NCBI GenBank assembly: GCA_002633005.1
Contig: NMRA01000839.1
Span: forward strand, 62,558-116,546
Length of the DNA stretch: 53,989 nt
DNA from: Phoronis australis
Taxonomy: Eukaryota; Phoronida; Phoronidae
Direction of reading: 5' to 3'
Part shown: in pieces, positions 34,310 to 46,919 of the stretch
Layout of the letters: each line of letters opens with the position of its first letter
Numbering within the stretch: the stretch's first letter is position 1
The notes under the pieces: model-generated
The model's database searches: none
The model's input: only the letters and a program-made list of their open reading frames with translations
Told to the model about the DNA's origin: nothing
Made by a program: the position numbers and the translations under genes

Positions 34310-37026
34310 TTTGGTCTTCTTCGGTGAGTTTAACTCCAGCAAGTGTTCGACTAGACACGCCAGTTGGTCAGCTTTATCTCAGACGCGTATCGCGTCTCCG
34401 TTTATCTTTTTGGTGTTCAGAATCGGCCCCGTTTGATTTTTGCGATAACATTTTGTGTATGAGGTTGACAAATTGCATAATAATAAATCCGAATCTATGA
34501 AGGTATTTACACGTTACTATGAAACAGACATCCGTACTGTTGCTCACGACGAGTTGCCGAGTCGTTCAGCAGCAGAGTCATGCCCAAGAGCCGTGTATTT
34601 ACTAACGTTAGTTACATGTACTCCCTATACATCCTTGCACAGCTCCAAAGAGATTCCGTTATGTGGCTTTTTGAAAGACTTGGGAATACAAGTCACGTGG
34701 TTCAGACATCGATGCAATGAAATACGACATCTGGACGAAGACTTGGGGGAGATCGCCATAATTTTTTATTAACAATTTCAGAACGCATTCGAGAGTTTTC
34801 GCAAGCATGCACCCACCCTTTAACGGATATGAAAGCGGTGTAATTAAGGAAAGATATCTTTAGTGTTTGCAATGAGCTATACCGGGACTGCGTTGAAAGT
34901 GTGAGCGCCTGACTGAGATTCAATTTTACCCGCTCCCGTCGCAACCTGTTTTGCCTTTCATTTGGCCATCACTAATTTTTCTCTCTCCCATCTAACTTGT
35001 GCAGCCCTGATGGCCGCCATCTCTGACTCCTAAAGTTCTGCAGGTCTGGGCATTGAGTCAAACATCTACGAACTATCTGTCAATCAGTGAGGTCACGTGA
35101 CAGTGTATTTTAGTGAAATTCAGAAATAAAGAAAGGTTCCGATAGCACGTGATGAATTTTGTTTCGTATAAACGTTCAAAATTCTATTGTAGTTTTCTAA
35201 TTATATCATTTTTTTCATGCCACATAAGTTTTTTGTCACAAAAACGTAAAATTCTTATTTTTGATAGCCCTTCATGCAAAATAGGAACATCTTAAAAACA
35301 ATTCCCAACAATGTATTGGAAAAAGCATGGTATCCAAAGACTTCGTAACAATTCGATGAGAGACCCAAAGCTGGCCAACAATTTTGGCACATTTTGTAGG
35401 GTCCTGAAATGCATAATTTAAATGTTATTGGTTTGAACCAATAATGACCTGTCAGATCTATTCAAGTCAATAATCATTTCTATTCTGACTAGGGAGAAAG
35501 ATGAAACCAAATTGAGATCAGTACATGTAGGTGGCCTAAGACAACGCTCGGGTTAATTTCCCTTAAAAAGAAAATTGTTTTATTTAGTTTTAGGGATGGG
35601 CGCTCTCCCCACCGTCCTACGCCTGTGGGCTTGCTGGTTCAGTCAACCGGGGAATAATCCCAAATTAGACAATGAATCAGTACATCCAAAATGATAACTA
35701 CCATGGAAAGTTTATTATCGGCGGTTTTAGAAATGTTTTGCCTTGCTTTGACAAAATACGTGTATGTGCGCACCATGCAACACCAATGTCTTCCTGGTTA
35801 CATGTGTACCTCTGTTTAAAGCAAGTAGAATTGAACACTTAACCAGTTTCTGCGCATTCGAGCTTTCTTAGGTTTCACTCGTGCCGCCAACGTACGCAGA
35901 TGTATACATTTATATGACTATTTCAAACTTTTTATCTCTCGCATGTAAGTTTTCTTATAGATTTTTGCCGTATTATCAATCTGTGTTCTGTTTGTGCACA
36001 GAGTAGGAATTTTACACTTCATCAAATCTGATTCCAGCGTTTGATGTTCGTTATTGAGGCACAAAAATAAAAATATACAGAAAATATGCAATTATGTTTC
36101 TTTCACCGATTTGGGTTGCAGACTTCGTAATGGCTAAAACCATTAGAAAAAATACCAGGTGTAATGCAGATATGTGCCATAGGTGGTCTTGAATAAAAAG
36201 CGCGTTCTCGGTGATCCAGTTCTGATACGTTTCGTTTTGGAAATTTGATCTCTTTTCCATGGTAACCCCTAAAGTAAAATGCATTAAACGAGGAAGCTTG
36301 TATTGAAAAGAGTAGATTTTCAGACTAACATTGATGGATTTTACAGCATTAACAGTCAGGTTTCATGAACATAATACAAGGAGGGATATAAATTTCGTCG
36401 GCAGACGCATCGTTAGCAGGTCCGTTGACAGGAAATTTATGAGGTGCCTGAGATGCACGTTACAGCAGGAATTCAAGGGTCCAATGGGTTTTGGACACCC
36501 TCCCCTCAGGCACTTCGGTATGGTTGCTATACAAAAACTGAAATGTATGTACATTATCATGTCCCTGGTAATGAACCTAGATCAGCGCCTGAAGCAGGTG
36601 TGCGTTCTGTAGACTCAAAAGCTCACGAGAATGCAACATCACGCAAGACCTCGTGAGATTTCGCCATGCGTTGCAAGCGAGGCACGTGATCACTCTTACT
36701 TCACTAGCGAAATTCTTGCGTCTACAGAACGTAGCCCGCTATTTTAAGATTAGAGGAAGTCAAGTTCACTTTGTTCTACAATGGCCTCCATGGCAACGTC
36801 GTCCTGAATTTTATACTTGGGTCGTCATCTTCTTTTACTCTGAATTTTCGCTTCTGCCGGTCTTTGTTAATAGCTGTCGAAGATGATCCATTGTATAAAA
36901 TGTGCTCGTAATGCAAATTATATTTCATTCTCGAACGACATTCTGTTCTAAACCAATTGACAATAAATATTTCAGCACTGATGCTGTCGAATCACGTGAC
37001 TTTGGGTCGCATTCGTCGTTTCCCGT
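34310..37026. other. Intergenic between the EF-hand paralogues
   Basis: 2.7 kb. An open frame at 36051-36284 (-) has a hydrophobic stretch (HLVFFLMVLAI) but no start context or homologue I can name. Otherwise AT-rich and featureless. Confidence 0.5.
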
Positions 37027-37088
37027 CTATGATAACACCAAGCTTCCCCATACGGTTAAGAATTCGTCTGAACTGACAGCGGAGCTCT
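37027..37088 (-). CDS. EF-hand paralogue 2, exon 3 (rest of EF4, C-terminus)
   Basis: Acceptor CTCTTTTTCAG. It encodes SSAVSSDEFLTVWGSLVLS and TAG (37029-37027). With the carried base it completes an EF loop of D-T-D-E-S-S-A-V-S-S-D-E followed by F; E-F-L-x-x-W matches the last exon of paralogue 1. Confidence 0.8.
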
Positions 37089-40000
37089 CTGAAAAAGAGT
37101 GGAAGACCATGAAAGCTTTGCAAAGGCTGTTGTTGCAAGTGACATCACAGTGGAACATGTTCATTTCGCACTGCTGCATGTTCTCTCAAACACCTGGTGT
37201 CTGTTTATAATTACAAAGACATGAGTTCATAGTAAATGGTCGGAAGCTTGGGTATCCAGCTCCATTGGATGTTTATAGAAAAATGAAAGTTGACGCATGC
37301 GCACTCTCAGAGTACAGATTTGGGTCATGTTGACGCCACCTGGTGACTGAAAATGCATGTACAAAAGATTTTCCTGCAGTGAAGTTATGAATTCCCAAAA
37401 TGTATTGCGCAAACGACGTCTCACCCGACCCGTAAGAAAGCCAAAGTTGGTTGCCGGAGTATTATCATCAACAGACGAAAGCGTCTATTCTTCAAGCTCT
37501 TAAAAGTTTGAGATATGCATTATGTGGATGAATATTCTCATCGGATTGATGTGAAATAAAAGAACCGTTGTTATCAGTTCTTGCAAAATGGAGTTGCACG
37601 AAACTGTCCCACTAAGAACACTTGATACCCTTGCTCACGTGGTGCATGATGCTTTTTACATAAACATTTGAATGCCCTACATGTATTGTGAAATTTTAGC
37701 AACTGACTTTACCATCGGTGTCGAACATTTCAAAGATGTATGGGACATCATTGTCTTCAATTAGCCCATTATCGTTCATGTCAAGTCGTGTGAAGATAAG
37801 TTTCGCCTCTTCTGGCGAGCCGAAGCTGTGGACGTCAACCCAGGCTTTCACCATTTCGGGCTCTTCAACTTTCTTGTTGTTGTTTCCTAAATTGGAAATT
37901 TAATTGTGGAAACATGTGTCTATGGGTTTCCATTACATTCCAGTTCAACTTTAAAATTCGCCCAGGTATACCAAGCTCGCAATTAATGACATGGGCAGCG
38001 CACCATAGGGGGCAGTGAGGGGGGGGGCTTTAGCCCCCACTTTTTTCAGTGCTGCGCCGCCCGTGAATGATCCCCGTATTCGAGCTATGAACTCGGGGAA
38101 AATCTCGAAACTTCAAGTTCAGACTCGAACGTTTGGTCTCACCAAGTGTCAGCTACGTTTTCCACGTAAGTCAAAGTGTACTTGAGCATAGATAATAGAC
38201 ACTTATCTTGAGTTCGCACAAAAGTCTAGTCGTATTTACGACAATGAGACTAAACGCACCGTTCATAGATTCTTATTAGAATGTAACAAATTACAACTTG
38301 ATTTTTGTTTTAGCCAGCTAAGCAGGGCGAAACGCTGTTTATCTCAGGATAGTTATGAAAAAGTGAGCACAGATCGCACAATCGAAATGACGCATGACAT
38401 GGACTTTTTAAAAGGACAACTGCATGAGGAAGACGGGAAAAATAAAATATTCTGTGAAATCCAATTTTTGTCACTGAGGCAAGTTTTTGTAAAATTAAAA
38501 TTTCTTGTTGTAAATTCGCGGACCTATTTCAATTAGCTAATGCGTTCAGATGTTTTGTCGTTTTTAATAACTGTTATTAGACTATCTGTCTTATGGACCT
38601 GCTTACTCTGCCCCCAGTGTCTAATATTGGAACATTTCAATTCCACACTGAAAGCGTTTCTTTAACTTTTCAGTTAAAAGCGTCCTGCCCCCTAAATCCT
38701 CTTAGCGTCTAATTCTTACTTCTACAGGTTCATTTCACCGCCACAATTTTAACTGCCGACGAAGCCACACGTTTGAAACAATTTGGACAGATTTGGCAGG
38801 GAAAATCTTTTATTTTCGAGAAATCCACGTTCTGAGTCTACATCAATGGGTGTACCAGATCAAAGGCTATCCGTACATACCCGTTTTAAACTGCAGACTG
38901 TTAATGTTTGCTCATTTCGGCATGGCAGATCAGACAATTTCGACAGCCCCATTGACATCGACGGTAGCATGAACTAGCGCTACCTATCGTAGTTGTTTGC
39001 CAACGATCGTCTACGTATTCTACAGCCTCGTCCCCAAGTCTGAAGAAGGCGCAGATCAATTTACCATTTGAGCCGGGCTTGGTGAGACACCCACGTCCTT
39101 CTGGAGCGAGAACCTCCAAACACTTGAATCTCTCGATACTTGAATATCAGTTTTTGAGATTCTTGACCCTACGTCTTTGATATGATATTTTTTAAAAATT
39201 AATTTTACTAAAAAGTATTTTTCCTGAAACTAAATCAGATTTAAAGGCAGATTTTAACTGTTTTCAAAGGCATTATTGTTGCTACCATTTGTAATTCGAA
39301 GGACTTTGAAGACACTGTTTTTGTGATCGTTTAAAATATTACGTGCTTGCGTACTTACTGTCAATTCTGTTTTATTGAAAGCACCATAGAAATTATTCTG
39401 CTATTGCATTCAACACCTTTCAATGATCTAAGCCTAACTTGGTGCTTAAATAAGGCTCATTTTGATTTTTTGTATTTACTACAGCAAATTTCAGTTAATG
39501 CAACTTGATATCACTCGCAATATTCCGTCGATTTAGCTATAACAAGGCACAATTCCGCCAATGAAAATTTTCCTCACCAAAAACCCTGGCTCAAATTGCT
39601 GTTGATACTTGAGGTCGAGGATGCGTATTTTTGTAAGCGCAACACACTGCTCAACTAGATTTGTACAACTTCCCTATGCCGAGAGAAAGTCAAAGATGCC
39701 AGAACACTTTTACCGCCTGCATTTCCTCCAATGAATTTGGCTTTCACATGAATTCCGTCATTGATTTGAAAAGTAATGACATTTCTGGACAACGCTTTAC
39801 TAACCGTGGCCACCTGGGTCCAGCTGCATAAACGTTATACGCCATATAGTATGATGGGCCGTTGGGGGGAAAGTGTCGCCGGAAAAACACGAGCGTAATC
39901 ATGTACATTACGCCGTTATTTACGTCGTTAATTACGCCGTAAAATTACGAGCGTAATTTAATTCTTTACGGCGTAAAATTACGCTCGTAATTTAGTTTAA

Positions 40001-40798
40001 ACTCTTAGCCAATGACGTTGGGTTTTACAATCCACGGTCGCGCGTGCTCATGGAAATACTTATGTACTGACGGGTTACATGGCGGATCAAATCGCTGCTG
40101 CAATGTCAGCGATTGTGCAAGAACGAGCTGCCTAGCAACAGTCGTGCATGTTAGGTCAACACTGATTGGTTTAAATTTGGAACGTTCTTAAAGTATTTTA
40201 CGTGCGTAATTTACGGCGACATTTCCCCATTTAATTTACGAGCGTAATTTTACTGCAGCACTTTTGCAATTTAATTTCCGCTCGTAATTACGAGCGTAGT
40301 TTTACGGCGAAACTTTTCCCCGTTTAATTTACGAGCGTAATTTTACGGCGACACTTTCCCCTCAACGGCCCACCATAATATAGCAACAATTACGTCGCAT
40401 TATCACGCGTCAGGTTGTTATTGTTGAACAATGCATCTGACGTCATGCAACAATCAAACTTATTCAGCGGATAAGTTTCGAAGGTTTCTGCAACTCAGCC
40501 CCTGAACTCAGGAACTTTGATCATGCAAAGTTGTAGAACGAAGTGAAACAGATCTGCATCAGTAAGAAAGGGAAGGATGAATGACGCAAAACGTCAACGT
40601 GCGTGAATGAATGATAACGTTTGACCATGAAGTCATACCTGCTGCGTCGATATTCATGAACACTTGCGAGAACTCGTCAATGGTAAGTTCACCGTTGTTG
40701 TTTTTGTCCACTTGCTCAAACAATGAGACGTAATACTGCGGCTGCGAGTTGCCCAGAACCACTGCTACGCACGCGCAAAGGACCAATAGAGGAGGCAT
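37027..40798 (-). CDS. Secreted four-EF-hand calcium-binding protein, paralogue 2, three exons
   Basis: Exons 40798-40639, 37886-37713 and 37088-37027 join in phase to give 131 residues. Signal peptide MPPLLVLCACVAVVLG precedes N-S-Q-P-Q-Y-Y-V. EF1 DKNNNGELTIDE is canonical. EF2 (DAAGNNNKKVEEPE) is a 14-residue pseudo-EF loop. EF3 DMNDNGLIEDND ends in Asp. EF4 DTDESSAVSSDE has S at positions 5, 6, 9 and 10 but keeps D1, D3, V8, E12. Intron sites in loops 2 and 4 and their phase match paralogue 1, and the middle exon is 174 nt in both, so the two arose by tandem duplication. Here signal peptide and EF1 share one exon, so an intron was gained in the other or lost here. A TTTTCAG acceptor 5 nt before the ATG hints at a 5' UTR intron. 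Confidence 0.87.
37089..37712 (-). other. EF-hand paralogue 2 intron 2, nothing else seen
   Basis: 624 nt, GTAAAG donor and TTTTTCAG acceptor. Confidence 0.6.
37713..37886 (-). CDS. EF-hand paralogue 2, exon 2 (rest of EF2, EF3, start of EF4)
   Basis: Acceptor CCAATTTAG, donor GATG|GTAAAG. It encodes VEEPEMVKAWVDVHSFG, R-L-D-M-N-D-N-G-L-I and F-E-M-F-D-T-D. 174 nt. Confidence 0.9.
37993..38062. mobile_element. Small G/C-rich inverted-repeat element
   Basis: GGGCAGCGCACC at left and GTGCTGCGCCGCCC at right, with an internal GGGGGGCTTTAGCCCCC hairpin. 70 bp; probably a decayed MITE. Confidence 0.45.
38901..39132 (-). other. Unassigned open frame in EF-hand paralogue 2 intron 1
   Basis: The minus-strand frame reads E-V-L-A-P-E-G-R-G-C-L-T-K-P-G-S-N-G-K, then FFRLGDEAVEYVDDRW, which looks more protein-like than its surroundings. 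No splice sites fit the host gene and no family is recognised. It may be an exon fossil or transposon remnant. Confidence 0.2.
39845..40382. mobile_element. 540-bp TIR element packed with ACGAGCGTAA motifs, with a short internal ORF
   Basis: Left end ATGATGGGCCGTTGGGGGGA then AAGTGTCGCCG; right end CGGCGACACTTTCCCC then TCAACGGCCCACCAT: inverted over about 35 bp. Inside both arms TTACGAGCGTAATT and ACGGCGTAAAATTACG recur many times, itself a near-palindrome. Between them, 40079-40135 encodes an 18-residue frame MADQIAAAMSAIVQERAA followed by stop. It may be the shortened N-terminus of a PIF/Harbinger-type transposase (inference). Confidence 0.7.
40639..40798 (-). CDS. EF-hand paralogue 2, exon 1 (signal peptide, EF1, start of EF2)
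   Basis: ATG at 40798-40796 (context CAGAAATGC). It encodes the signal peptide, VSLFEQVDKNNNGELTIDEF and N-I-D-A-A; donor GCAG|GTATGA, phase 1. Confidence 0.88.
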
Positions 40799-43700
40799 TT
40801 CTGCTGAAAATGCAATATCGTTTTTAAAAGGAGGATAACAGAAGGGCAGGGCAGAGTATTGGTCAGGATTGCCACTGGATAACTCCTGTTTGGACATCTC
40901 ACCAAAATTGCCTTTGTCATTTGCCAGTATTTCACAATCAATGCCTACAGTTGAGTGAGATTGGTATTATTGAGCCCAGAACACTCCCTCTATCATCATG
41001 TCACAGAACAAATTACGTAAACAACAATGTTTGTTTCAAAGAATAGGTGATCTAGTCGTAATAAATTCAGCCTGCGTTTCCCAATGGGTACTCGCTGTTC
41101 AGTGCATCACAGGAAGTTCAAATTCAGTTCGCTGTGAACCATACTCTGCGACAGGGCCTTCTGCATGGTTACACATTCCTGTTCGGAAAGTATACGCGTG
41201 GGCATCACGTGCTCTACATGCATGGGAATGGCAAAAAAGAGATTCAGTTTTGGATAACGAAAATTCATCTTGCAACGCTACTGAAAATTCAAAGACGCCA
41301 AGGATGTACAATGTGCTATTCTTCCAAAGTGAATAAGCAATTTCATTTTAAAAATACATTTATTTTGGTCACCTGTTAATGTATATAAACCAGTTATTTT
41401 TTAATATATAAACCAATAAATTGCCCAGTTATTGTCATTTGAACTGCGAGTGCATTTTTGGTACATTCTGCATAAGGACCAAAACAGAGTTCAGCATCTT
41501 GACTCGTTTTATGTTAATGTTAATCACAGAACATATGGCGAACAGAAACAACGTTGCATTTACTTGTGCATAAATCATGGGCTGCTTGGGCGAACAATCT
41601 TTTATAAATAGCTGTTAATTTGGCGACTATTTGTTGCAGATGGTTCAAGATAAAGGAAAACATATTAACACTTTGTACATATGTAAATCCAATGTTGGTT
41701 GTCCATACCAACGTATTTTGTCTTTGGTGTGGAAATGAATCGAAGAATAAGGGACCGTACCAGCGGTGTTTAATGAAAACGGGTTGTTCACTAAGTAGAA
41801 TACTACAAGACAGTTGCCTGTCGAGAAGTTAAAATTCTTAAATTTGGAATACATTTGCCACGAAGCAACCTTTTGTAAAATAAACGTTCTTCTGATTTAG
41901 ACCTCTATTTAAAACCTCTTGCCGTTATAAAAGTGGTGTCGACTTTTCCATATTAAGTTTAGACGTTACTACTGGAATACGGGTGGTCTGTTCTTTACTG
42001 CTCGAGGCAAATGAATTCTTGGCGAACAACCAGGTCAACTTCGTCTAAAGCTCAGAAATCCTTTCAAATATTTGAAAAAGGAACACGACCTTGGGACCAG
42101 GATAAATTTCAATAGGTATCTCGGAGCGACAAAAATAGTGCTGAAAGCACGTGCTCTCATTAAAAATACACGATGATATCTGTCAGAATCTCGCGAGATC
42201 TTGCCTTTCTAGCGAGGAACAAGAGCTAATTGAACTCTACCCAGTTTTACCATCACAGCTTATGGTCTAATACCATGACGATTAGTAGTCTAATTTCTAG
42301 TTTCGCATATTAACATAAGCGGATTTACTTCTAATTTCAATAGAAATTGAGCATTTTCTACATGAAATAAAATAAAGTTGATTGTCACATTTGTCCGGCA
42401 CATGCAATATTAGTTACCTGAAAAAGTTAGTGCCTTGATAGAGAAGTGGAGACTGACGACAAGCATTTTGGAAGGAAAATAAAAGGGACTGGCGCAGTTC
42501 ACATCTCAATATCAAATCATAACCGAAGATCCGTTTTCGAATTCATAATTTTAGGGTAGATCAACCCCGATAAACTCTGAAATATTTTCTTGTTGATAAA
42601 AGAGAGCCCTGTCGTGGTAAACAAAAATTCTGAGATCTATGTTTACAAAAGTGAGATGACTAGTTCGATTTTCGTTTATAGGCAGCTAATTTTTCTTGCC
42701 GGTGTGATAATGGAAAATCTTGTGACGAAAACTCGAAAAGATCGGGTGTCTGAGTTCAATGTTTGTATTCTGTTAACATTATAACTAGAGAACGAAACCT
42801 TTGTCAAAACTCTATGTTAGCGATGACCGCATTCCTACTAAAACGATCATACCGGAGTTGGTCGTCATATACTGCATCCTGTCCTTCACGCACCTGATTT
42901 ACAGTTGATGAGTTTTCAATGAGTTTGGTCACTGAGTTGTTTCGCTAGCCTGCTGCCAAATCTTCGTGTATGGTTGCACAGTTTAATATCCTGTGAAAAC
43001 GAAATAAACCGTGATCCCCACTATCTTACATTCTGTTCATTAGTTTCTATGTGAGGATGCGTATCTTCCCTATGTCACAGAATTCAATTCGAAAACAGCT
43101 AGAAATTGACCAACAAATGAATTGTCTCAACTGACCATACTTCGAGCTTTTTGCAATCGCTTACTCTCAACTTCCACACTTTTATGTCGCTGCCAAAAAT
43201 TGTTGTTGTGCATTTGTTGTTTAGGACACAATGCCTAGTTTTAGCATCAATTTTAACAACGCATACGTAAAAGCGCTCGCGTTCCAAACATGCAGAATCT
43301 TTTGCAGTTGGACACAACGCCTCGTTTTCAAGCATAATGGCGAATAGTGAATAACTGCAATCGTTTTGGCGTTCTTGACATCCTCGTGAGTTTACTCGTT
43401 AACTTTTGCGAAATTTTCAAAAACATGCAGCAAAGAAATTGGAATTTACCCTTAGATTAATCGAGTCATCTGTGCGAATTGCTATTATCACGTGTAAGTG
43501 TAAACATATATTATACCAAAAATGTGCAAAGAAGGTCGAAACTATATTCTACTCGCTTTCTACTTCACGTCTATAATGTTGCTAAGATTACCCGTAAAAA
43601 TTACCATAACATGGTAATACGAAGAAAACTCCTTTTGATCAGAGCTCGAGCTTAAAATTTTCAATAAAAGCAGACGATCTGCATTTAGGCCTGCAATGAT

Positions 43701-44464
43701 TACTGTACTAGCGACCTCACCTGGAGATACGAAATCCTTGGTATCTATACTGGGCTAAAGGGGTAGACACGTGTTGATAGTTGTTCTCTTATCTGTCGTC
43801 GTTCTCAAATACGATCCTGTCTTGGTCATCCGGCGAACATTTATCTGATCGCGACTGTGATCACGGTCTGTTCAAGAGAGTTGTTTGTCCCAAATCTGAC
43901 GATTTATAACTAAACCAAAGTGCGTGTGTTTAATTAACAGGGTGTTTTGTTTATGGTGTGATTTGGATTTCAGGACGACACCGCCTCGCGGCTGGATACC
44001 AGTGGTCCTCGACCGTGCGCCTTGATACTTGTCACTTGTGACTAAACGTACTTGCGTATACCTAGGCAATACTGGTACATTTTACTGTAAAAATGAGAAA
44101 TATTAGGAACACTTTGATGCTATTAATTGATAAGGGCGTTTTGAACGACACTTATGAACTTCGTATAGTCAGCGGCTAGTTCATTAATAAAATATAAGAA
44201 TGATATTACATGCGCGAACTCAGGACGGGCTCGAATTTTTGAAAATGTGGACTTTTTACTAAAATTCACCAGACATGTTCAAAACTATGAATAGTGCATC
44301 ACCGAATTTTGGCAGTTCCTGTCTTTTTAGCGGACTTTTGTCTCGTTTTCTAATTTTTCGGTGTTTTGTTTGGGGGTCTCGTTCGAGCTCCCTCCCCACT
44401 GGGTGCGCGCATGTAATAAAAATAAACATAATGATAACATAGACATGATAATACAAATAAAAAT
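40799..44464. other. Intergenic, no gene seen
   Basis: AT-rich. Open frames at 40998-41336 and 41099-41379 overlap on both strands without recognisable content. Confidence 0.5.
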
Positions 44465-44572
44465 ATAACAAGAAAGACAGCAACAACAATAGTAATAATA
44501 ATTGCTATTACTATACAATAATATATAACAATAGTGATAATAATAATAATAATAATTGTCCTTATAATCACT
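44465..44572. repeat. (AAT)n / AT-rich microsatellite
   Basis: Runs of AATAAT and ATAGTAATAATAATTG. They generate isoleucine-rich frames on the minus strand that are not genes. Confidence 0.8.
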
Positions 44573-45899
44573 ACTTTACTTGTAATGAAATGTAATCACA
44601 GTAATTGTACTAATAACTTCACTTTCCAAACGATTGTCAGTGTGTCCTTAAAAAACACTAGGAGAACTAGTCAAATCTCGATTTACAAGGATTGCCTTCC
44701 ATTCAAATCGCCGTCTTCCCTCATCGTGTCACACCTTGAAGGAATACCCCTGTGGTTAAACTCTCGCAGATAAGACAATGATAAATCAGGATCGGATTCG
44801 GATTTGAATGAAAATGCGATTGCAATAGCCGAACGTATCGCTCGCGCGATCAAAACACGTCACAACCTGGGAGGCAGTGTTTTGAGTGTAGGAGTCGATT
44901 AAACCTGTTTGTTTTGGGGTTTTAATGGTGTTTGGCTCTTCCGACAGCCAAGTTTGTCGCAAGCAAGTGATATTGTAATCGCATTAAAAATACGTTTTTG
45001 CTTCATAAAAAGCATCTACGGACGTCAATATTTTAAAAAAGGCGCACCCCATCGACAGTTCCATGAATATATCACAAAACATTGTACATCATGTTGCGGG
45101 CCTACGGTCAAATCTAACACGACAGACAGCGCACAAAAAATTTCATCAAAAAACATCTCTTTTTTATTGCTGTTGAAAGTGATAGTTTACCGTGACGTCA
45201 AATTCATTAATACTAGGCCATCATCGGTGGTGTATAAGCAGATGCAGACAGAAATGAAAAATGAAACGTACGTTAGCTAAAATTTTCACGAATTCTCTGG
45301 CTGTGAATATAATTTTTATTTAAAATATCACAAGAGCATTGCATAAATGAAATAGCATTGACAAAAAGTGAACCAAGTTAGCCACATTGAATCTGTGTTA
45401 AACTTCTGTGAACATTCCATTCTTATGTTCCATCCCTTCTCTAGTTATCGGCGACACTTTCAGTCTGTTTTACGTCTTTTTGCGACTCTTACCTCGACCT
45501 TTCTTCGGCTTTTTAACTCACGTGTAAAAGGATAAGAGGATAATTCATCCGACATCCCAAAAGTGGTATTAAGATGAAAACGCGAAGAAATCCCTAGCAA
45601 TTGCGTTTACTCGGTGAATTCCGTACCTTTCCGGCTGATATGCACATAGCAACATCTCGGATAAAAGATGGCGTTACATACCGCCGCTGTAATGTTTGCA
45701 GGGTCGTTCCCGGTATGTCAGTGCCGGTGAGACCGCTCAACCAATCGAGAGACCGTAGATGGTCTGTGGAAGAGACAGGGTACTTTTAGAGACGCGAGAG
45801 GAAAAAACTTTTATTTGAAAAACATGTGATTGAACAAATTCACCGAAGGACAAATGCGGGAACGTTAAGAACACTGTTGACTGGTCATATACAAATAGA
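44573..45899. other. Intergenic, no gene seen
   Basis: Open frames at 44909-45280 and 45601-45789 have no recognised motif. Confidence 0.45.
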
Positions 45900-45904
45900 T
45901 CAAT

Positions 45905-45936
<32 letters not shown>

Positions 45937-46404
45937 AATCATTTATTTTAGTGACTTGTAGCACTTGCTACCCAGCCACAACTTGGGCCATTTTCAAAGA
46001 GAACTATTGTACAAATAATAAACAAAGCATACATGTATACAATTACAAAGGAAAATCAGACTAACCTTATTCAATATTAATGAAGTAACAAATAATATTT
46101 TTCGCCTTAGAAATGCATTGTAAATAAAACTGATAACTAATTTACTCACGGTGATGTTACTAGTCATCAAGAAAACAAAGTGGTTCTGAGTTCCTGGCTC
46201 ACCAAATGAGGAGCAAACCAACATGAACTCTGCAAATAACCCGGTTCTGCGATCAATGAAGAGATCGCAGGAGACAAGGAAATGTAATTTATCCTCAATG
46301 CATGGGGCAGTACAAAAATCACACAAACGCTCCTTAACCGGAGTAAAAAATACTAAGGCGATAGATGTAAAAAGTGACTTGCTCGAATACAAATTCCAAA
46401 ACAA
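45900..46404 (-). mobile_element. CR1-like LINE, C-terminal end and 3' tail
   Basis: The minus strand frame from 46404 to 45994 contains ERLCDFCTAPCIEDKLHFLV and S-C-D-L-F-I-D-R-R-T-G-L-F. This is the zinc-finger-like end of non-LTR retrotransposon proteins (C-x2-C...I-E-D-E-x-H-F-L-x-x-C). Downstream on that strand comes a 3' UTR with TGGCCCAAGTTGTGGCTGGG, ending in a (TTGA)n run at 45900-45936. The bulk of the element is missing (5' truncation). Confidence 0.75.
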
Positions 46405-46539
46405 ACTGCGAAAAATCTAGAAAAAAGGTCTTAAACCAACCGGATACTGTCCAACTGATCTTAGTGAAAATGTTAGGCCACGTTTTCCTTCATAGAGGCG
46501 TCATGCCTCCGACACCGTTAGCATTGTCTCTCTTACCAG

Positions 46540-46790
46540 GATTTTCTATAGATAAGCACGTGAGCGTGTATTTGGAAAAGGCGGGAATTTTCAGGAGTTT
46601 TATAGTTACTAGTTACACCGACTTTAGCATGTTTTACTTAAAAGTTTATATGCAGAGTTAGCCAACAGCTTGTTCGATTTTACAAGTGATAAATGTTCCG
46701 CGAAACTTAATTTGTGGCAAAAAAGTTGAAACTGAGTGAACTTTAAGAGGAAATTTTCCGAATAAGCTCCCCACTCAAGACAATTAACAC
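46540..46790 (+). repeat. Dispersed repeat, copy 1 (pair of 52270-52570)
   Basis: Blocks shared in order with 52270-52570: GATTTTC..TAGATAAGC, ATTTGGAAAA, ACTTTAGCAT..TTTACTTAAAA, CTTGTTC, AC.AGTGATAAATG.TCC, AATTTGTG.CAAAA, TTTAAG.GG.AA, TTTTCCGAATAA. Same orientation. Class unknown. Confidence 0.65.
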
Positions 46791-46919
46791 CAGAAGTTGT
46801 AAAACCAAATAAACGCCCAAAGACGTTTCATCGCTTTTCAACAGGATTCTTTTCCCTTTTACACAAAACAAAGTATTGAAATAAATATCTGAGTTATGTC
46901 ACATAGCGGATCCACTCAA

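Noticed and set aside
36051-36276. Final exon of EF-hand paralogue 2 beginning at a TTTAG near 36276
   Set aside because: The joined loop would lack the hydrophobic residue at 8 and the acid at 12. The exon at 37088-37027 completes a proper loop with E-F and is closer.
44259-44773. Isoleucine/tyrosine-rich small membrane proteins
   Set aside because: They come from AAT/ATA microsatellite translation, in several frames at once.
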